DNA of 64,000 bases from Nemopilema nomurai. Taxonomy: Eukaryota; Cnidaria; Scyphozoa; Rhizostomeae; Rhizostomatidae. This document shows, in pieces, positions 25,438-36,321 of this stretch. Both the position numbers and the translations under genes were made by a program. The stretch is taken from NCBI GenBank assembly GCA_003864495.1, contig ML133482.1, positions 115,954 through 179,953 on the forward strand, in the 5' to 3' direction. The first letter of the stretch is position 1; the number at the start of each line of letters is the position of its first letter. The notes below the pieces were generated by a model. The model was given only the letters and a program-made list of their open reading frames with translations. It was not told where the DNA came from and did not search any database.

Positions 25438-26239
25438 AAAATTGTTTAAACAATGTCCACATTTTCCATCAGCTGAATTTTCTCAAAACTGCATGGAACC
25501 ATATCGTGCAGTTTCCGAAAGGCTGCCACCATAAAATTGTAGAAAGGAGATCAATAAAATCCTTTTGATGTTTTCATATTTCCAGGGTTGTCCCTTGAAG
25601 ACAGTAATTCTCACGTTGGTTTCATCTCTGGAGCTGGGAATAGCTGTATACCCATTGTCAAATCCATTCACCTTGGCAATCTTTTTCAAAACGTTATTGG
25701 CTGCATTGTATTTTCCGGTGTCATATGCGTTTCGGTAGCCTTATGCATTTTGGTCCGGGTACACAAACGCATGGCAATTTTGGTTATGCAAAAGTGTACC
25801 CAAGCACTTTAAGAAAAGGTAACCGAAACGAATGGTAGAATTAAGCCTTTCTCTTTATTCTTTGCATTCCGGTTTGGTCCGTATTGCACAGAATGTAAGG
25901 AGCAATCTAACTGATTTCTAACAAGGCGGTGCTAACTCAAGCGGTGCTCTGATTTAGGAAACGCAAAGAGAGTACAAAATCAATGGCGTCGCTAGTTTGC
26001 GTGATAGACAAGTTTGAAATATTTTGTTCGGGAAGCACTGTGTTCCATGTGTAACGCATACTGTATCCAATTGTCACACTATGATAACTCAACATAATTT
26101 GTACCACATTGTGTTTCACAATGTTACACTTTTGCATAGGATACCAAAACACATATTACACCAGCAGTCGCCAAAAATCGTGGTGATTCTCGGAGAAATG
26201 ACACTGCAAGGTCTGATATTACTATTGGTATGGTCTCAG
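25438..26239 (-). pseudogene. Transporter pseudogene fragment A, split by a MITE
   Basis: 25,438-25,718 encodes the central loop and TM7 region on the minus strand (KIAKVNGFDNGYTAIPSS through FLQFYGGSLSETARYGSM). The match resumes at 26,161-26,239 with the preceding part (PRFLATAG and upstream). Between the two halves lies a 442-bp insertion. Both ends of the gene are missing, so it is a dead fragment of about 120 codons. Confidence 0.85.
25719..26160. mobile_element. 442-bp TIR element inside pseudogene A
   Basis: The ends are TGTCATATGCGTTTCGGTAG and, reverse complemented from the right, TGTAATATGTGTTTTGGTAT; the 22-bp ends match at about 17 positions. Its boundaries are set by the transporter sequence resuming on the other side. 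Flanking CCGG (25,715-25,718) and CCAG (26,161-26,164) suggest an imperfect 4-bp target duplication. No transposase; superfamily not assigned. Confidence 0.7.
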
Positions 26240-26429
26240 CGACTACAGTAGGCGAGGCGTGGTCAAAATTAGAGAAACCACTATGAAGTCAAATCACTAG
26301 CTAACAAGTTGTTTTTACGAAAAAAGTATTTTACTGCCACAACGTCAGAAAATGATACAATGATGGAACTCATAAACAAAATGAAAAGTCTGGCCAAGCA
26401 AATGTAGGTGCTGCAACTGCCGTTTAAAA

Positions 26430-26616
26430 GGGTTTACGATCATGCTTTATGCGTCGATGATATGCTATTAGCTTGTAGCAGTAAGAAGATATTGCAAAAC
26501 AAAACAAAGCACTGCAAAAGACAAAACGTAACATGTTAATCAATAACAAAACGTAAGGGTAGATATAAAAGAAAAGCTTCTTCCAGACAAATAAAGTGAT
26601 CAAATGGTTAAATATG
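26430..26616 (+). mobile_element. Second copy of the copia RT fragment with duplicated flank
   Basis: 26,430-26,515 repeats the VDDMLLACSS region of the copia remnant (the Tyr of YVDD reads as Cys), then joins sequence equal to 16,760-16,848. It is part of a duplication of the 3' flank of transporter copy 1, with an internal deletion, not an independent insertion. Confidence 0.75.
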
Positions 26617-26740
26617 CTACTTCAATTGTTCTTCTTTTGTTTCTACAATAAAACGAAATTCCAGGAGCAAACCCAATGCAGTCAATCCATGCAGAATGCC
26701 AAACGAAAGAGTGTTACTAAAGTGATACAGATATATGGCT
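26617..26740 (-). pseudogene. Transporter pseudogene fragment B (C-terminal end of a copy-1-like gene)
   Basis: The stretch matches the last 40 or so codons of copy 1 (FGILHGLTALGLLL through VETKEEQLK), including its stop codon and downstream flank. Homology ends at about 26,740, next to fragment C's own downstream flank. Not functional. Confidence 0.85.
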
Positions 26741-26878
26741 TACACTACTAATTTTCCATATCGAAAACGGGACAAACCCTGCTACAGAACTGATTTTAGC
26801 TTTGAAATATGATGAAACATAGGTATTTGTAACATAATATTCAATACAGTAATAAAATAGTAGACGTGTTTAAGTATT

Positions 26879-27020
26879 CTACTTCAAATGTTCGTCTTTG
26901 GTTTCTATGATACAGCCATAGGCCACGAACAATACGAATGCAGTCAATCCATGAAACGAAAGAGTGCTATTATAGTGATAAAGATACATGGTTATGAAAT
27001 GTCCAAACAAGGAACCAAGC
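26879..27020 (-). pseudogene. Transporter pseudogene fragment C (C-terminal end, copy-3/4-like)
   Basis: It matches the C-terminal codons of copies 3 and 4 (GSLFGHF, MYLYHYNSTLSF, ETKDEHLK-like end), with a short deletion in the FGILHGL stretch. It is cut at 27,020, where a repeat also found at 31,470 begins. Confidence 0.82.
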
Positions 27021-27389
27021 TTCTCAAGATGCGATTCATCGAGACCCTTCTCTCTTCAAGAGAAATCTCTACAAAATGGGCAAAAAATTTCCCAAAAAGG
27101 GGAATATACATATATATATATATATGTTGGCTTCGGAGATTCATCGCTCATTTCATTGGGTCGTATGGTCCAGTGGAATGAGCGTTGGTTTTTGAAGCAG
27201 CAAGCTAGAGTTCAATTCAGACCAAGAGTGGTTCGATACAATCGGGTAGCACCCTTGTGGAAAGAATTTTCTTCCTGTCAGCATTTGCCTTATAATTATA
27301 TATGATATGTATATATATCCAATTGTGGTTTTCCCCTTTCACAACTGAGGATGGGACAAGTTCTCCCCGAAACGAACTGATTATGTCTT
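27020..27389 (+). repeat. Composite of a short repeat and a tRNA-derived SINE-like element
   Basis: 27,020-27,108 matches 31,475-31,567 (an internal CTCTCTTCAAGAGA hairpin is shared). From 27,127 the sequence matches 32,341-32,530 and 32,885-32,960. That unit has A-box-like TGGTCCAGTGGAATGAGCG and B-box-like GGTTCGATACAATC spaced as in a tRNA promoter, flanked by AT repeats, and a 3' part with ACAACTGAGGATGGGACAAG. This layout suggests a tRNA-headed SINE. Confidence 0.7.
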
Positions 27390-29603
27390 AAAGAGGGGGG
27401 TGAGGTGCCTTTTAGGGAAGCAAACTTCTATTATAAATTTATCCTTATCGAATTGGAATCTATGATGTTTACCAAAATACATCATTGCAAACAGACAGAC
27501 TTGTGTTTGTCAAGATGTTGAAGGATCGTTGATTATAATCGTTTCTTGGTTTCGTTCACAGATCGTTTTAAATTCAAATATAGCTTCTGTTTATTGATTG
27601 AATTGTTTGTTGTGAAATTCAGTTATCTCGCCTGGGTAGCGGTGGATTTGAAACATTCCACATCGTATCACTTTGAGCTTTAAATTATAATTAAAAGGCG
27701 AATAATATGAAATATTTATTTGCATCATGAAAAAGAAGATTGTTCTATTCTGAAGCTAGTAATCATATGGACACATGTAAGAATGTTTCTACTTTCAAGC
27801 ATTCTACATCTATGTTTGGATATCAAAGGTCACAATTGATAACATAAAACTATCTTCCCTTTGATCATATGCCAGGTTTGGGTCAACATAGAAATTCTTT
27901 CAGAGCTTTCAGAGCCATTTTAAGACAGCACAGTTAATTAAAATGCGGAACTACGTAGGTTTCCAGACAAATTTTGTATTAAGATTAACAATATGTGTGT
28001 TTTTCTCAACCAAATACATTTGGGACATTTTATCCTTGAGGCAAAAGGTATTAGGCTGAATTGCTTCGAAACGAACTTAGAAGAAGGTTTTCCAGTCTTA
28101 AGTGGGAAATTGAATTACTGCACTCAACCGTAGCGTTGATAGATTATGTTGAAGATTAAGTAGGTGTTTTCACTTATGCTTTGGCAAAGCTCCCATGACA
28201 TACGCAAAGAAAAATAAGTTTACAAAGTAAAAGCGGACAAAAAACTTCTATGGTTGGACTACAATGAGTGCCATTGAAAAAAGGGAGGTGCCAAGTACGC
28301 AATAACCAGTAGAAGGGGACATGAATAGAATCATTGGATGCTGCTAGAACTCCATTTTATGAACTTCTTAACGAAATAATGATATCTACAGCCTAATGAT
28401 ATTTGGTCACATCTAACGACAGATGAATTTCCTACAAATCGCATCAATCGCTATCGCAAGACTGAGGAGACAGAATGCATTAGTGTGCTTGGGTTTATAG
28501 CACCCTCAAAGAATATAAATATAAATCGATTTCGCGGTTGCCCAGTTTTGTATTACACTCACATGTCTTATTAATTCAGTAGTCAGTAGGTCTTATTAAT
28601 TCAGTTTACACTTTTTCATGAAGTTCTTTTGTCAACGTCAATTATGACGTACCTACCAGCCAACTTGACAACAGGAAACATCTTTAAACTTTGTCTCAAT
28701 TCTTATTACAAGCCGATTGCTCTATCATTACATTAGAAGCTACACAACAACAGCAACTATATTCTTTCCTAAAGCAGAAATCCTAAACCTCCATTTGCTG
28801 TGTCTTTATGCTGTATCTACATTTTGGCCAATCGTCACAAATGGTATCTATCCAATTGAGAATAAACTTCACTTATTAAAAGAGCATCGTCAAAAGCCAC
28901 TTGTGACAGGAATAAAATCCCTAGGCTTCGACGCATGGCGTCATGCAATCGCTTTCTTGTTACCACTCAAACTACTTCTTCTACTAGCTGCTTCTAAGTC
29001 AATCACCTATTGTTCTGCCTACTGTGACATCACGCTCAATCTGGCCTTTAGAACGAGTTACAATAAATGGTGAAATTTATGAAAATCCGTCGTGTATTCG
29101 AGCCAAAAGAATCATAAACCCTTTAGACATTGATCGTTCACAAGAATTGATCGACGGAAGTTTTTTTGAAGAGTTTCGGAACGATGGTCCATTGCAGTTT
29201 CATACCTAATGCTGAGAAGCATGGGTACTAGTTACGTTTCTTGAAGGGAGAAATTTTGTGGTTGCTGTTGCCAGTGATGTAATGGTCCGTGGTTTGCAGC
29301 TGCGCTCTTTACTTTACCAATCACAATTCACAATTCAGTTGATTGTTGCCGTGTGGGACGCTTGAAATTAATGTAGAAACGGCTACCAATAAACCGAGCT
29401 GAAAATGAGTGTCTTTTTTAAATATTCTAGAAAGTCATCATATATACTACTAGTGCTCCATATCGAATACGGGACAAACCCTGCTAGAGAACTGGAGTTG
29501 GATTCGAAGAATGAGGAGACATAAGGTATAAAGAAACAATATAAAAGAACAAAGCTTATTCTAGACAAATACAGAAATCGACTTGCCGACTTGATCAAAT
29601 ATT
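27390..29603. repeat. Duplicated flank blocks between pseudogene patch and copy 3
   Basis: 27,390-28,515 is homologous to 33,785-34,860 and to the copy 1 flank. 28,515-29,500 is a close copy of 35,335-36,310. The second block contains a 118-codon frame at 28,717 (93 codons in the 35.5-kb copy) that is frameshifted between copies and has no known motif, so no gene is called. Confidence 0.75.
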
Positions 29604-30944
29604 CTACTTCAAGTGTTCTTCTTTGGTTTCAATGATAAGGCAAGAAACCACGAACAATGACAATGCAGTCAATCCATGCAAAATGCCAAAAGAAACAGGG
29701 TTACTGAAGTGGTAAAGATACATGGCTACGAATTGTCCAAACAAGGAACCAAGCTGCCTAGCTGATTCAGAGATGCCACATCCAGTCGCCCTAATCCTAG
29801 TAGGAAGGAGCTCTGCCCTATAAACTAGAAGAACATTATTCAGAGTCGACGAAACCATGACAGTTAAAGTTAAAGTAACGAATAGGAACCACCCACGCAG
29901 AGGCCAGTTATATGGTACAAATAACACAGCAAGGAGGATGACCAGAAGTCGCAATGTACGTTTTCTTGTGACTTTGCCCAACAACAAATATGATATTGCA
30001 CTAGATATCAAGACACCAACCTCTACAGCCCAGCGATACTTGTACGTCAAATTATTTAAACAATTTCCACATTTTGAATCATCTGAATTTTCCCCAAACT
30101 GCATTGAACCATATCGTGCAGTTGCCGAAAGGCTGCCACCATAAAATTGAAGGAAGGAAATTAGTACAACCTTTTTTATGTTTTCATATTTCCAGGATTC
30201 TTCCTTGAAGACAGTTATTTTTACGTTGTTTTCATCTCTGGATGTAGGAATAGCTGTATACCCATTGTCGAATCCATTCACCGTTGCAATCTTATTCAAA
30301 ACGTTATTGGCTGCATCATATTTTCCAGCAGTCGCCAGAAATCGTGGTGATTCTGGGAGAAATAACACTGCAAAGCCTGATATTACTAATGGTATGGTCT
30401 CAGAGATTGCATCGAACCATCTCCATGTTAGATACTTTAGCGAAATCATGGCAGCAATAATTCCATACCCACATCCAGCAAAGACGGCTGCTTCAAATAT
30501 TGACATGTATTTACGCTTGGATATCGGCAAAATCTCCATCGCGTATGTAATTGATAATAGTGTACTTGACGAGACCAGGCCGATGGCCCCACGTATTACC
30601 GACAAAAGAATTAAACTCGATGACAGCGAAAATAGCAGAGTTAGATATGCATTGAAAAGAAATGCCAAAATCATCATTTTGCGTCTACCATACTTATCAG
30701 ACAGCCTTCCAAGCAGAATTGATCCTGCGATTTTCACTGTTGCTTCAGGCAAAATAATCCAAGCTGCGGTCATGTAACTCAAGTTCCATTTGCAGCGTAG
30801 GTACGGCTCCAATATGGCGACAAGGTTTTCTGAAGAATAGTATGAAAATAGACGTAGCCACAAAATTAATAGAGCAGCGGTTTGAAACTTCCCAAATCCA
30901 ATGTTCTCAATCTGCTGATTTACTCTGACTTGCCCGTCTTCCAT
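29604..30944 (-). CDS. SVOP/SV2-like MFS transporter, copy 3 (446 aa)
   Basis: Single exon, very close to copy 2 throughout. Motifs: LEPYLRCKW, GRLSDKYGRRKM, PESPRFLA, ELLPTRIRATGCG. The lumenal loop carries CGNC and an NLT sequon. The start is set at the conserved MEDGQVRVNQ; the frame stays open 64 codons upstream to MGGNMVKTHAPRPEVADRL, a stretch shared with copy 2. Intact frame, predicted 12-TM carrier of unknown substrate. Confidence 0.88.
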   Translation of the reverse strand: MEDGQVRVNQQIENIGFGKFQTAALLILWLRLFSYYSSENLVAILEPYLRCKWNLSYMTAAWIILPEATVKIAGSILLGRLSDKYGRRKMMILAFLFNAYLTLLFSLSSSLILLSVIRGAIGLVSSSTLLSITYAMEILPISKRKYMSIFEAAVFAGCGYGIIAAMISLKYLTWRWFDAISETIPLVISGFAVLFLPESPRFLATAGKYDAANNVLNKIATVNGFDNGYTAIPTSRDENNVKITVFKEESWKYENIKKVVLISFLQFYGGSLSATARYGSMQFGENSDDSKCGNCLNNLTYKYRWAVEVGVLISSAISYLLLGKVTRKRTLRLLVILLAVLFVPYNWPLRGWFLFVTLTLTVMVSSTLNNVLLVYRAELLPTRIRATGCGISESARQLGSLFGQFVAMYLYHFSNPVSFGILHGLTALSLFVVSCLIIETKEEHLK

Positions 30945-31372
30945 TTTGAAAACGAAATGACTTAAACAAGTGGTTAACTTTGCGGGAAGTTTTCGAGATG
31001 AGGAATTTTTGTTTGTTTCTAGTTGCAGGGATAATATCGTTCCTCTATTGTACCAGGCAAAGACCTCAAAGATTTGTTTGAGCCTATCAGCGACTTCTGG
31101 CCGTGGCGCATGCGTTTTTACCATGTTTCCCCCCACATCCCCTTTGTTCCATCGCTATTCGTTGTGCGTGATAAATGTGCCAAACATTTGGAACAGTGCG
31201 TTTAGGCCGACCTCTACTTTGCCGCGTGTACGTCGTGACCTAATTGGCGCATACTCAAAGGCAATCAGCTGAGAATCGCGTTGACTGGATATGCGACAGT
31301 CTGTGACAATTCCTAGACTCGTAACACGAACACTTTCGGAGTGGCCGTTTCTTGTTCAATAACCTTTCACCT

Positions 31373-31567
31373 TATGACCTCTAAAGAGAGAGGCGGTGTA
31401 GATAAATAGCTTGGCTTTGAGTGATGGCTTGATAGCATGCTCAAATAGCTCAGATGGTAGAGTCGGTATGCTCCATAATTGTGGCTCAAGATGAGATTCA
31501 TTGAGATTCTTCTCTCTTCAAGAGAAATCTCTACAAAATGGGAAAAATAATTTCCCAAAAAGGGGAA
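31373..31567 (+). repeat. tRNA-derived repeat, copy 2 (unexpanded)
   Basis: It has the same order as 14,630-14,990 (GAGGCGGTGTAG, AAATAGCTTGGCTTTGAGTG, then TAGCTCAGATGGTAGAG), but only GATGGCTTGATAGC where the other copy has the long 8-bp array. It continues into the hairpin repeat shared with 27,020. Confidence 0.75.
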
Positions 31568-32305
31568 CCATTTTCTTCATTTATTCCTAAATTTCAACCA
31601 AACTCTAAAGTTAGAAATTTATTTTCGATTAACTTAGAAAGAAGGACAATTTTAGTAAGAGGAGAGAAATGGCAAGAAAATGATACATTGTGATACATTT
31701 GAATGATTCATTGGAGTGTCCAATTAGAAAATCTTGTTACCTTAGCTGATGATGTCTCTTCCCTTGTCCTTTCTTGACTAGCAATGTTGCCATTAATGAT
31801 ATGAGCATGTAGCTATGAGCATGTAGGCTGTTTTCTGTTTCGATAACTTTGTTCCATATAAAATCATCTTATGACTGATATACCATAGTGTTATCTTCCA
31901 AAATTCATACCATATAAAAGCAGGTAGAATAAGCTATAGATGGCAAGACCAACAAAGAGACTTGCTAGTTCCTATGAGTATGCTGCACGCACTGGCGAAT
32001 TTTCCACAGCTGACACAGATTCGTGCATTCTTCTTCATTGTCAACCATTAATTTCAGCGAAAAAAAGCAGAATATCCAACATTTGTGAGAACTTTTAGGC
32101 CTATGATCTTTTTGTTTTTATGTAGAGTTTAAGTATAGTTTTTATGAACTTTTGGAAGTTGTTTGCTTCTCTGTCTTCTCCTATTTTGGTTTTTTCCGCC
32201 TGTTTTCCCATTTTACTGTGTTTGGTTATCTCCATATTTAGATTTTCTGACTGTTTACTTAGGTATCTATTCTTTTAGGTAAATTACTCGCCACGTTTCC
32301 ATATA

Positions 32306-32340
<35 letters not shown>

Positions 32341-32965
32341 GTTGGCTTCGGAGATTCATCGCTCATTTTATTGGGTTGTATGGCCCAGTGGAATGAGCGT
32401 TGGTTTTTGAAGCAGCAAGCTAGAGTTCAATTCGGACCAAGAGTGGTTCGATACAATTGGGTAGCACCCTTGTGGAAAGAATTTTCCTCCTGTCACCATT
32501 TGCCTTATGATTATAATATGATATATATATATATGAAGGATCATAGAGAGTGCGGAAAAATAACCGACCCGAGCGGGACTCGAACTCACGACCCCTGACT
32601 TTGTACGCCAAGTGCTCTACCGCTGAGCTATCGGGTCATGCTTTCAAGCCAGCACTCGAGGCCAAGCCATTTATCCGCATGGCACCTCTCTTTTACCCAT
32701 TGGACAGAGGAGCCATTGCAGCTCCATCGCAATGTGCAGAGGACCTGTTAAGTGATAGAGGACTGCCCACAGCAGGAGGGCCATCGCAGCCCCAACACTG
32801 GATAGGATTGAGGAAAGTTATTTTTCCGCACTCTCCATGATCCTTCGTAAGAAACCCTGTTGCCTTAACCATATATATATATATATATCCAATTGTGGTT
32901 TTCCCCTTTCACAACTGAGGATGGGACAAGTTCGTCCCAAAACGTACTTGTATATGTCTTAACCT
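32341..32965 (+). repeat. tRNA-derived SINE-like element, interrupted copy
   Basis: 32,341-32,520 matches 27,127-27,300 (A-box-like GGCCCAGTGGAATGAGCG, B-box-like GGTTCGATACAATT). The 3' part resumes at about 32,885 with CCAATTGTGGTTTTCCCC. An element of about 310 bp lies between, inserted in the internal AT repeat. Confidence 0.7.
32535..32845 (-). mobile_element. Inverted-repeat element carrying a tRNA-like sequence
   Basis: 30-bp terminal inverted repeats at 32,535-32,564 and 32,816-32,845 differ at one position (left begins GAAGGATCATAGAGAGTGCG). On the minus strand, 32,637-32,566 has a tRNA layout: a perfect 7-bp acceptor stem (GACCCGA with TCGGGTC), a D arm GCTCAGCGGTAGAGC and a T-arm-like GAGTTCGAGTCC. 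The anticodon stem does not pair properly and the T stem has a mismatch, so it is read as tRNA-derived, not as a functional tRNA. Confidence 0.7.
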
Positions 32966-33645
32966 GGTAATTCGTGGATATGTCAATTAAATAATATCCA
33001 CAAACGGCTATTCTGTCTTCATTTATATAAAATGTGGCTCGTCGTAACTATCATCTTAAAATTTTAAACCTATCTTCAAAAAAGACGGTAGGGGCTATAG
33101 CCGAATGGCTGCGCGGATCCTGGCGAAGGCGACTCAAATGCTTCAATTGAGGACATCCCTCAGACTCCACTGGACAGTGCCGTAGGAACAAAACTCATAT
33201 TTGGGCAGCTGTCTATTGTACTCTTTCTCATTCAGTACACCGTTATATAGGAAAAATACTGCATTTTGAACTTTGAGGCGGACATTCGAAAAAGTCGAAC
33301 AGATAATTCGGAATCTGACACTGTTGCTTATCGAATAAGCAAATGGTACTCACTTTCACCTCGTCATGGCTTGAAAATTTCCCTGACTCAAAACCCTTTC
33401 TTTCTTGGTAGTTTCGAGTGGAAATAACGTTTTACTTCCTATTCAAGTTCCAACAGTCTCCTCCAGAAAAATGCAGCAATTACTTTCTCCGACGGTTTAC
33501 AGCTGCCATATTTGTTTGTAACTTATCGCGGGCTTTCAAGCTGCTCTCGTGATTCTACCGGTCATGCCATCTCCTGTTGCATGTGCGCACGGGGGTCATG
33601 TTTTCTTTCTAATCTTACGTACGCAAGGTCAAGTGGAGGTCGGCC

Positions 33646-36321
33646 GTGGAGGTGGACGTTTTTCGAAACAAGAGTTGAATATAGAGCATGCAAGATTGGC
33701 CGAAATAGAAGAGAACGCCACCTAAGAATAGAAAAGTCGTAAGTTACTTGAAAGTTAAGACAACATTCATTCCAAACGATGAAACATTTTGCAAAGAAGG
33801 GAGGGGGGTGCCTTTTAGGGAAACAAACTTCTATTTGAGATTTAACCTTATCGAATCGGAATCTATGATGCTTACCAAATTACATCAATGCAAACAGACA
33901 GACTTGAGTTATTCAAATATAGCTGCTGTTTATTGGGTGAACTGATTGTTCTGAAATGCAGTTATCTCGCCTGGGAAGCGGTGGATTTGAAACATTCCAC
34001 ATCCTATCACTTTGAGCTTTAAATTATAGTTTAAAGGCGAATAATATGAAATATTTATTTGCATCATGAAAAAGCAGATTGTTCTATTCTGAAGCTAGTA
34101 ATCATATGGACACATTGTATTGGTAAGAATATTTCTACATTCATCTAGGTTTAGATGACAAAGGTCACAATTGATAATATAAAGCTATCTTCTCTTTGAT
34201 TATATACCACATTTGGCTCAACATAGAAATAATAAAATTCGGTCAATATCTTTACTGTTTCGATTCTTTGCTCTTGGCTTTCAGAGTCATTTAGAGACAG
34301 CAATATTCATTAAAAAGCTCATCTAATTAGGTTTCCAGCCTGATTGTGTTTTGCAGATAACAATATGTGTGCTTTTCTCAACGAAATACATTTGGAACAT
34401 TTCATCCTTGTCACGAAACGTATTAGGCTAAATTCCTTCAGAACCAACTTAAAAGAAGGCTTTCGAATCTTAGATGGAAACTTGAATTACTGCACTCAAC
34501 TGTAGCATTGAAAGATTATATTAAAGATTAAGTAAATGTTTTCGCTTATCTTTTGGCAAAACTCCCATGACATACGCAAAGAAAAATAAGTTTACAAAGT
34601 AAAGGCAGACAAAAATAACTTCTATAAATAGACTCCAATGAGAGCCAATGAAAAAGGGAGGTGCCAAGTACGCAAATGAATAGAATCATTGGATGCTGCT
34701 AGAACTCCATTTTATGAACTTCTTAACGAAATAACGATATCTACAGCCTAATGATATTTGGTCACATCTAACGACGTACGAATAAATTGCATCAAACGCT
34801 ATCGCAAGGCTGTGGAGACAAAATTCATTAATTTGCTTGGATTTATAGCACCCTCAAAGAAATATTGAAAAAAATGAATCTCTGGCGAAAATGTCTACCC
34901 TAAGGCAACAGTTCTAATTTGCCGAGACGTTATGAATCGGAACATGATATTGGGTAGGGTAAATAGCCATCGCCTTTGCATTCTTTAGGGAAGTAAATTA
35001 ACATCAATTTCACACAAGGTGCAAATAAGTATCAAGAGTGGAACATGGAGCTATAAGAACGGATTCAACAAACATATGCCACGAGATTATTAATAGTATA
35101 ACGATGCCCTTAGGGAATTTATCTTATGCTTATTCAGAAAATTATCATATGGTGTAACGACGCCAAAATTAATTGCAATTATGATCTTGTATGAAGCTTG
35201 TAGTACGAATGATATATTCCAAGTTTCCTAATTTCGTTTTTAGTGGTTTAATACCCAAAGGAAATTAATATAAAGGCCTTATTGTTTTCCCTGGCAACAC
35301 ACTAACTGCTTAACAAAACTAAGAGAAAGCTTTGCCTATAAATATAAATCGATTTCGAGGTTGTCCAATTTTGTATTACACTCTCATGTCTTAGTAAGTC
35401 TTATTGATTCAGTTTACACTTTTTCATGAAGTTCTTTTGTCAACGTCAATTATGACGTACCTACCGGCCAACTTGACAACAGGAAACATCTTTAAACTTT
35501 GTCTCAATTCTTATTACAAGCCGATTGCTCTATCATTACATTAGAAGCTACACAACAACAGCAACTATATTATTTCCTAAAGCAGAAATTCTAAACCTCC
35601 ATTTGCTGTGTCTTTATGCTGTGTCTACATTTTGGCCAATCGTCACAAATGGTATCTATCCAATTGAGAATAAACTTCACTTATTAAAAGAGCATCGTCA
35701 AAAGCCACTTGTGACAGGAATAAAATCCCTAGGCTTCGACGCATGGCGTCATGCAATCGCTTTCTTATTTTCACACCAAACTACTTCTTCTACTAGCTGC
35801 TTCTAAGTGAATCACCTATTGTTCTGCCTACTGTGACATCACGCTCAATCTGGCCTTTAGAACGAGTTACAATAAATGGTGAAATTTATGAAAATCCGTC
35901 GTGTGTTCGAGCCAAAAGAATCATAAACCCTTTAGACATTGACCGTTCGCAAGAATTTGATCGACGGAAGTTTTATTGAAGAGTTTCGAAACGATGGTCA
36001 ATTGCAGTTTCATACCTAATGCTTAGAAGCATGGGTACTAGTTATGTTTCTTGAAGGGAGAAATTTTGTGGTTGCTGTTGCCAGTGATGTAATGGTCCGT
36101 GGTTTGCAGCTGCGCTCTTTACTTTACCAATCACAATTCACAATTCAGTTGATTGTTGCCGTGTGGGACGCTTGAAATTAATGTAGAAACGGCTACCAAT
36201 AAACCGAGCAGAAAATGAGTGTCTTTTTTAAACATTCTAGAACGTCATCATATATACTACTAGAGCTCCATATCGAATACGAGACAAACTCTGCTAGAGA
36301 ACTGGAGTTGAATTAATTATG
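33646..36321. repeat. Displaced 5' flank of copy 3 and downstream flank of copy 4
   Basis: 33,646-34,990 is a transporter upstream flank with no transporter next to it, because the 2.44-kb insertion separates it from copy 3. It holds the TTA empty site at 34,291. 35,335-36,310 is the near-identical partner of 28,515-29,500. 33.0-33.2 kb, inside the neighbouring insertion, also has a weak tRNA-like A box (TAGCCGAATGGCTGCGCG near 33,096). Confidence 0.7.

Larger units (their letters stand above)
31205..33645. mobile_element. 2.44-kb TIR-bounded insertion splitting the 5' flank of copy 3
   Basis: The left end GGCCGACCTCTACTTTGCCG and the reverse complement of the right end, GGCCGACCTCCACTTGACCT, form imperfect TIRs of about 29 bp. 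In copies 1 and 4 the flanking sequence on either side is contiguous (compare 37,860-37,960), so the interval is an insertion. It carries no transposase and is filled with other repeats: a tRNA-derived copy at 31.4 kb, a SINE-like unit at 32.3 kb and a tRNA-bearing inverted-repeat element nested in that. Confidence 0.7.

Noticed and set aside
32566..32637. Functional tRNA gene on the minus strand
   Set aside because: Acceptor stem and D arm are good, but the anticodon stem does not pair and the T stem is imperfect; it lies inside a repeated element.
33085..33170. tRNA-Leu/Ser-like A box
   Set aside because: No matching B box or acceptor pairing could be found downstream.
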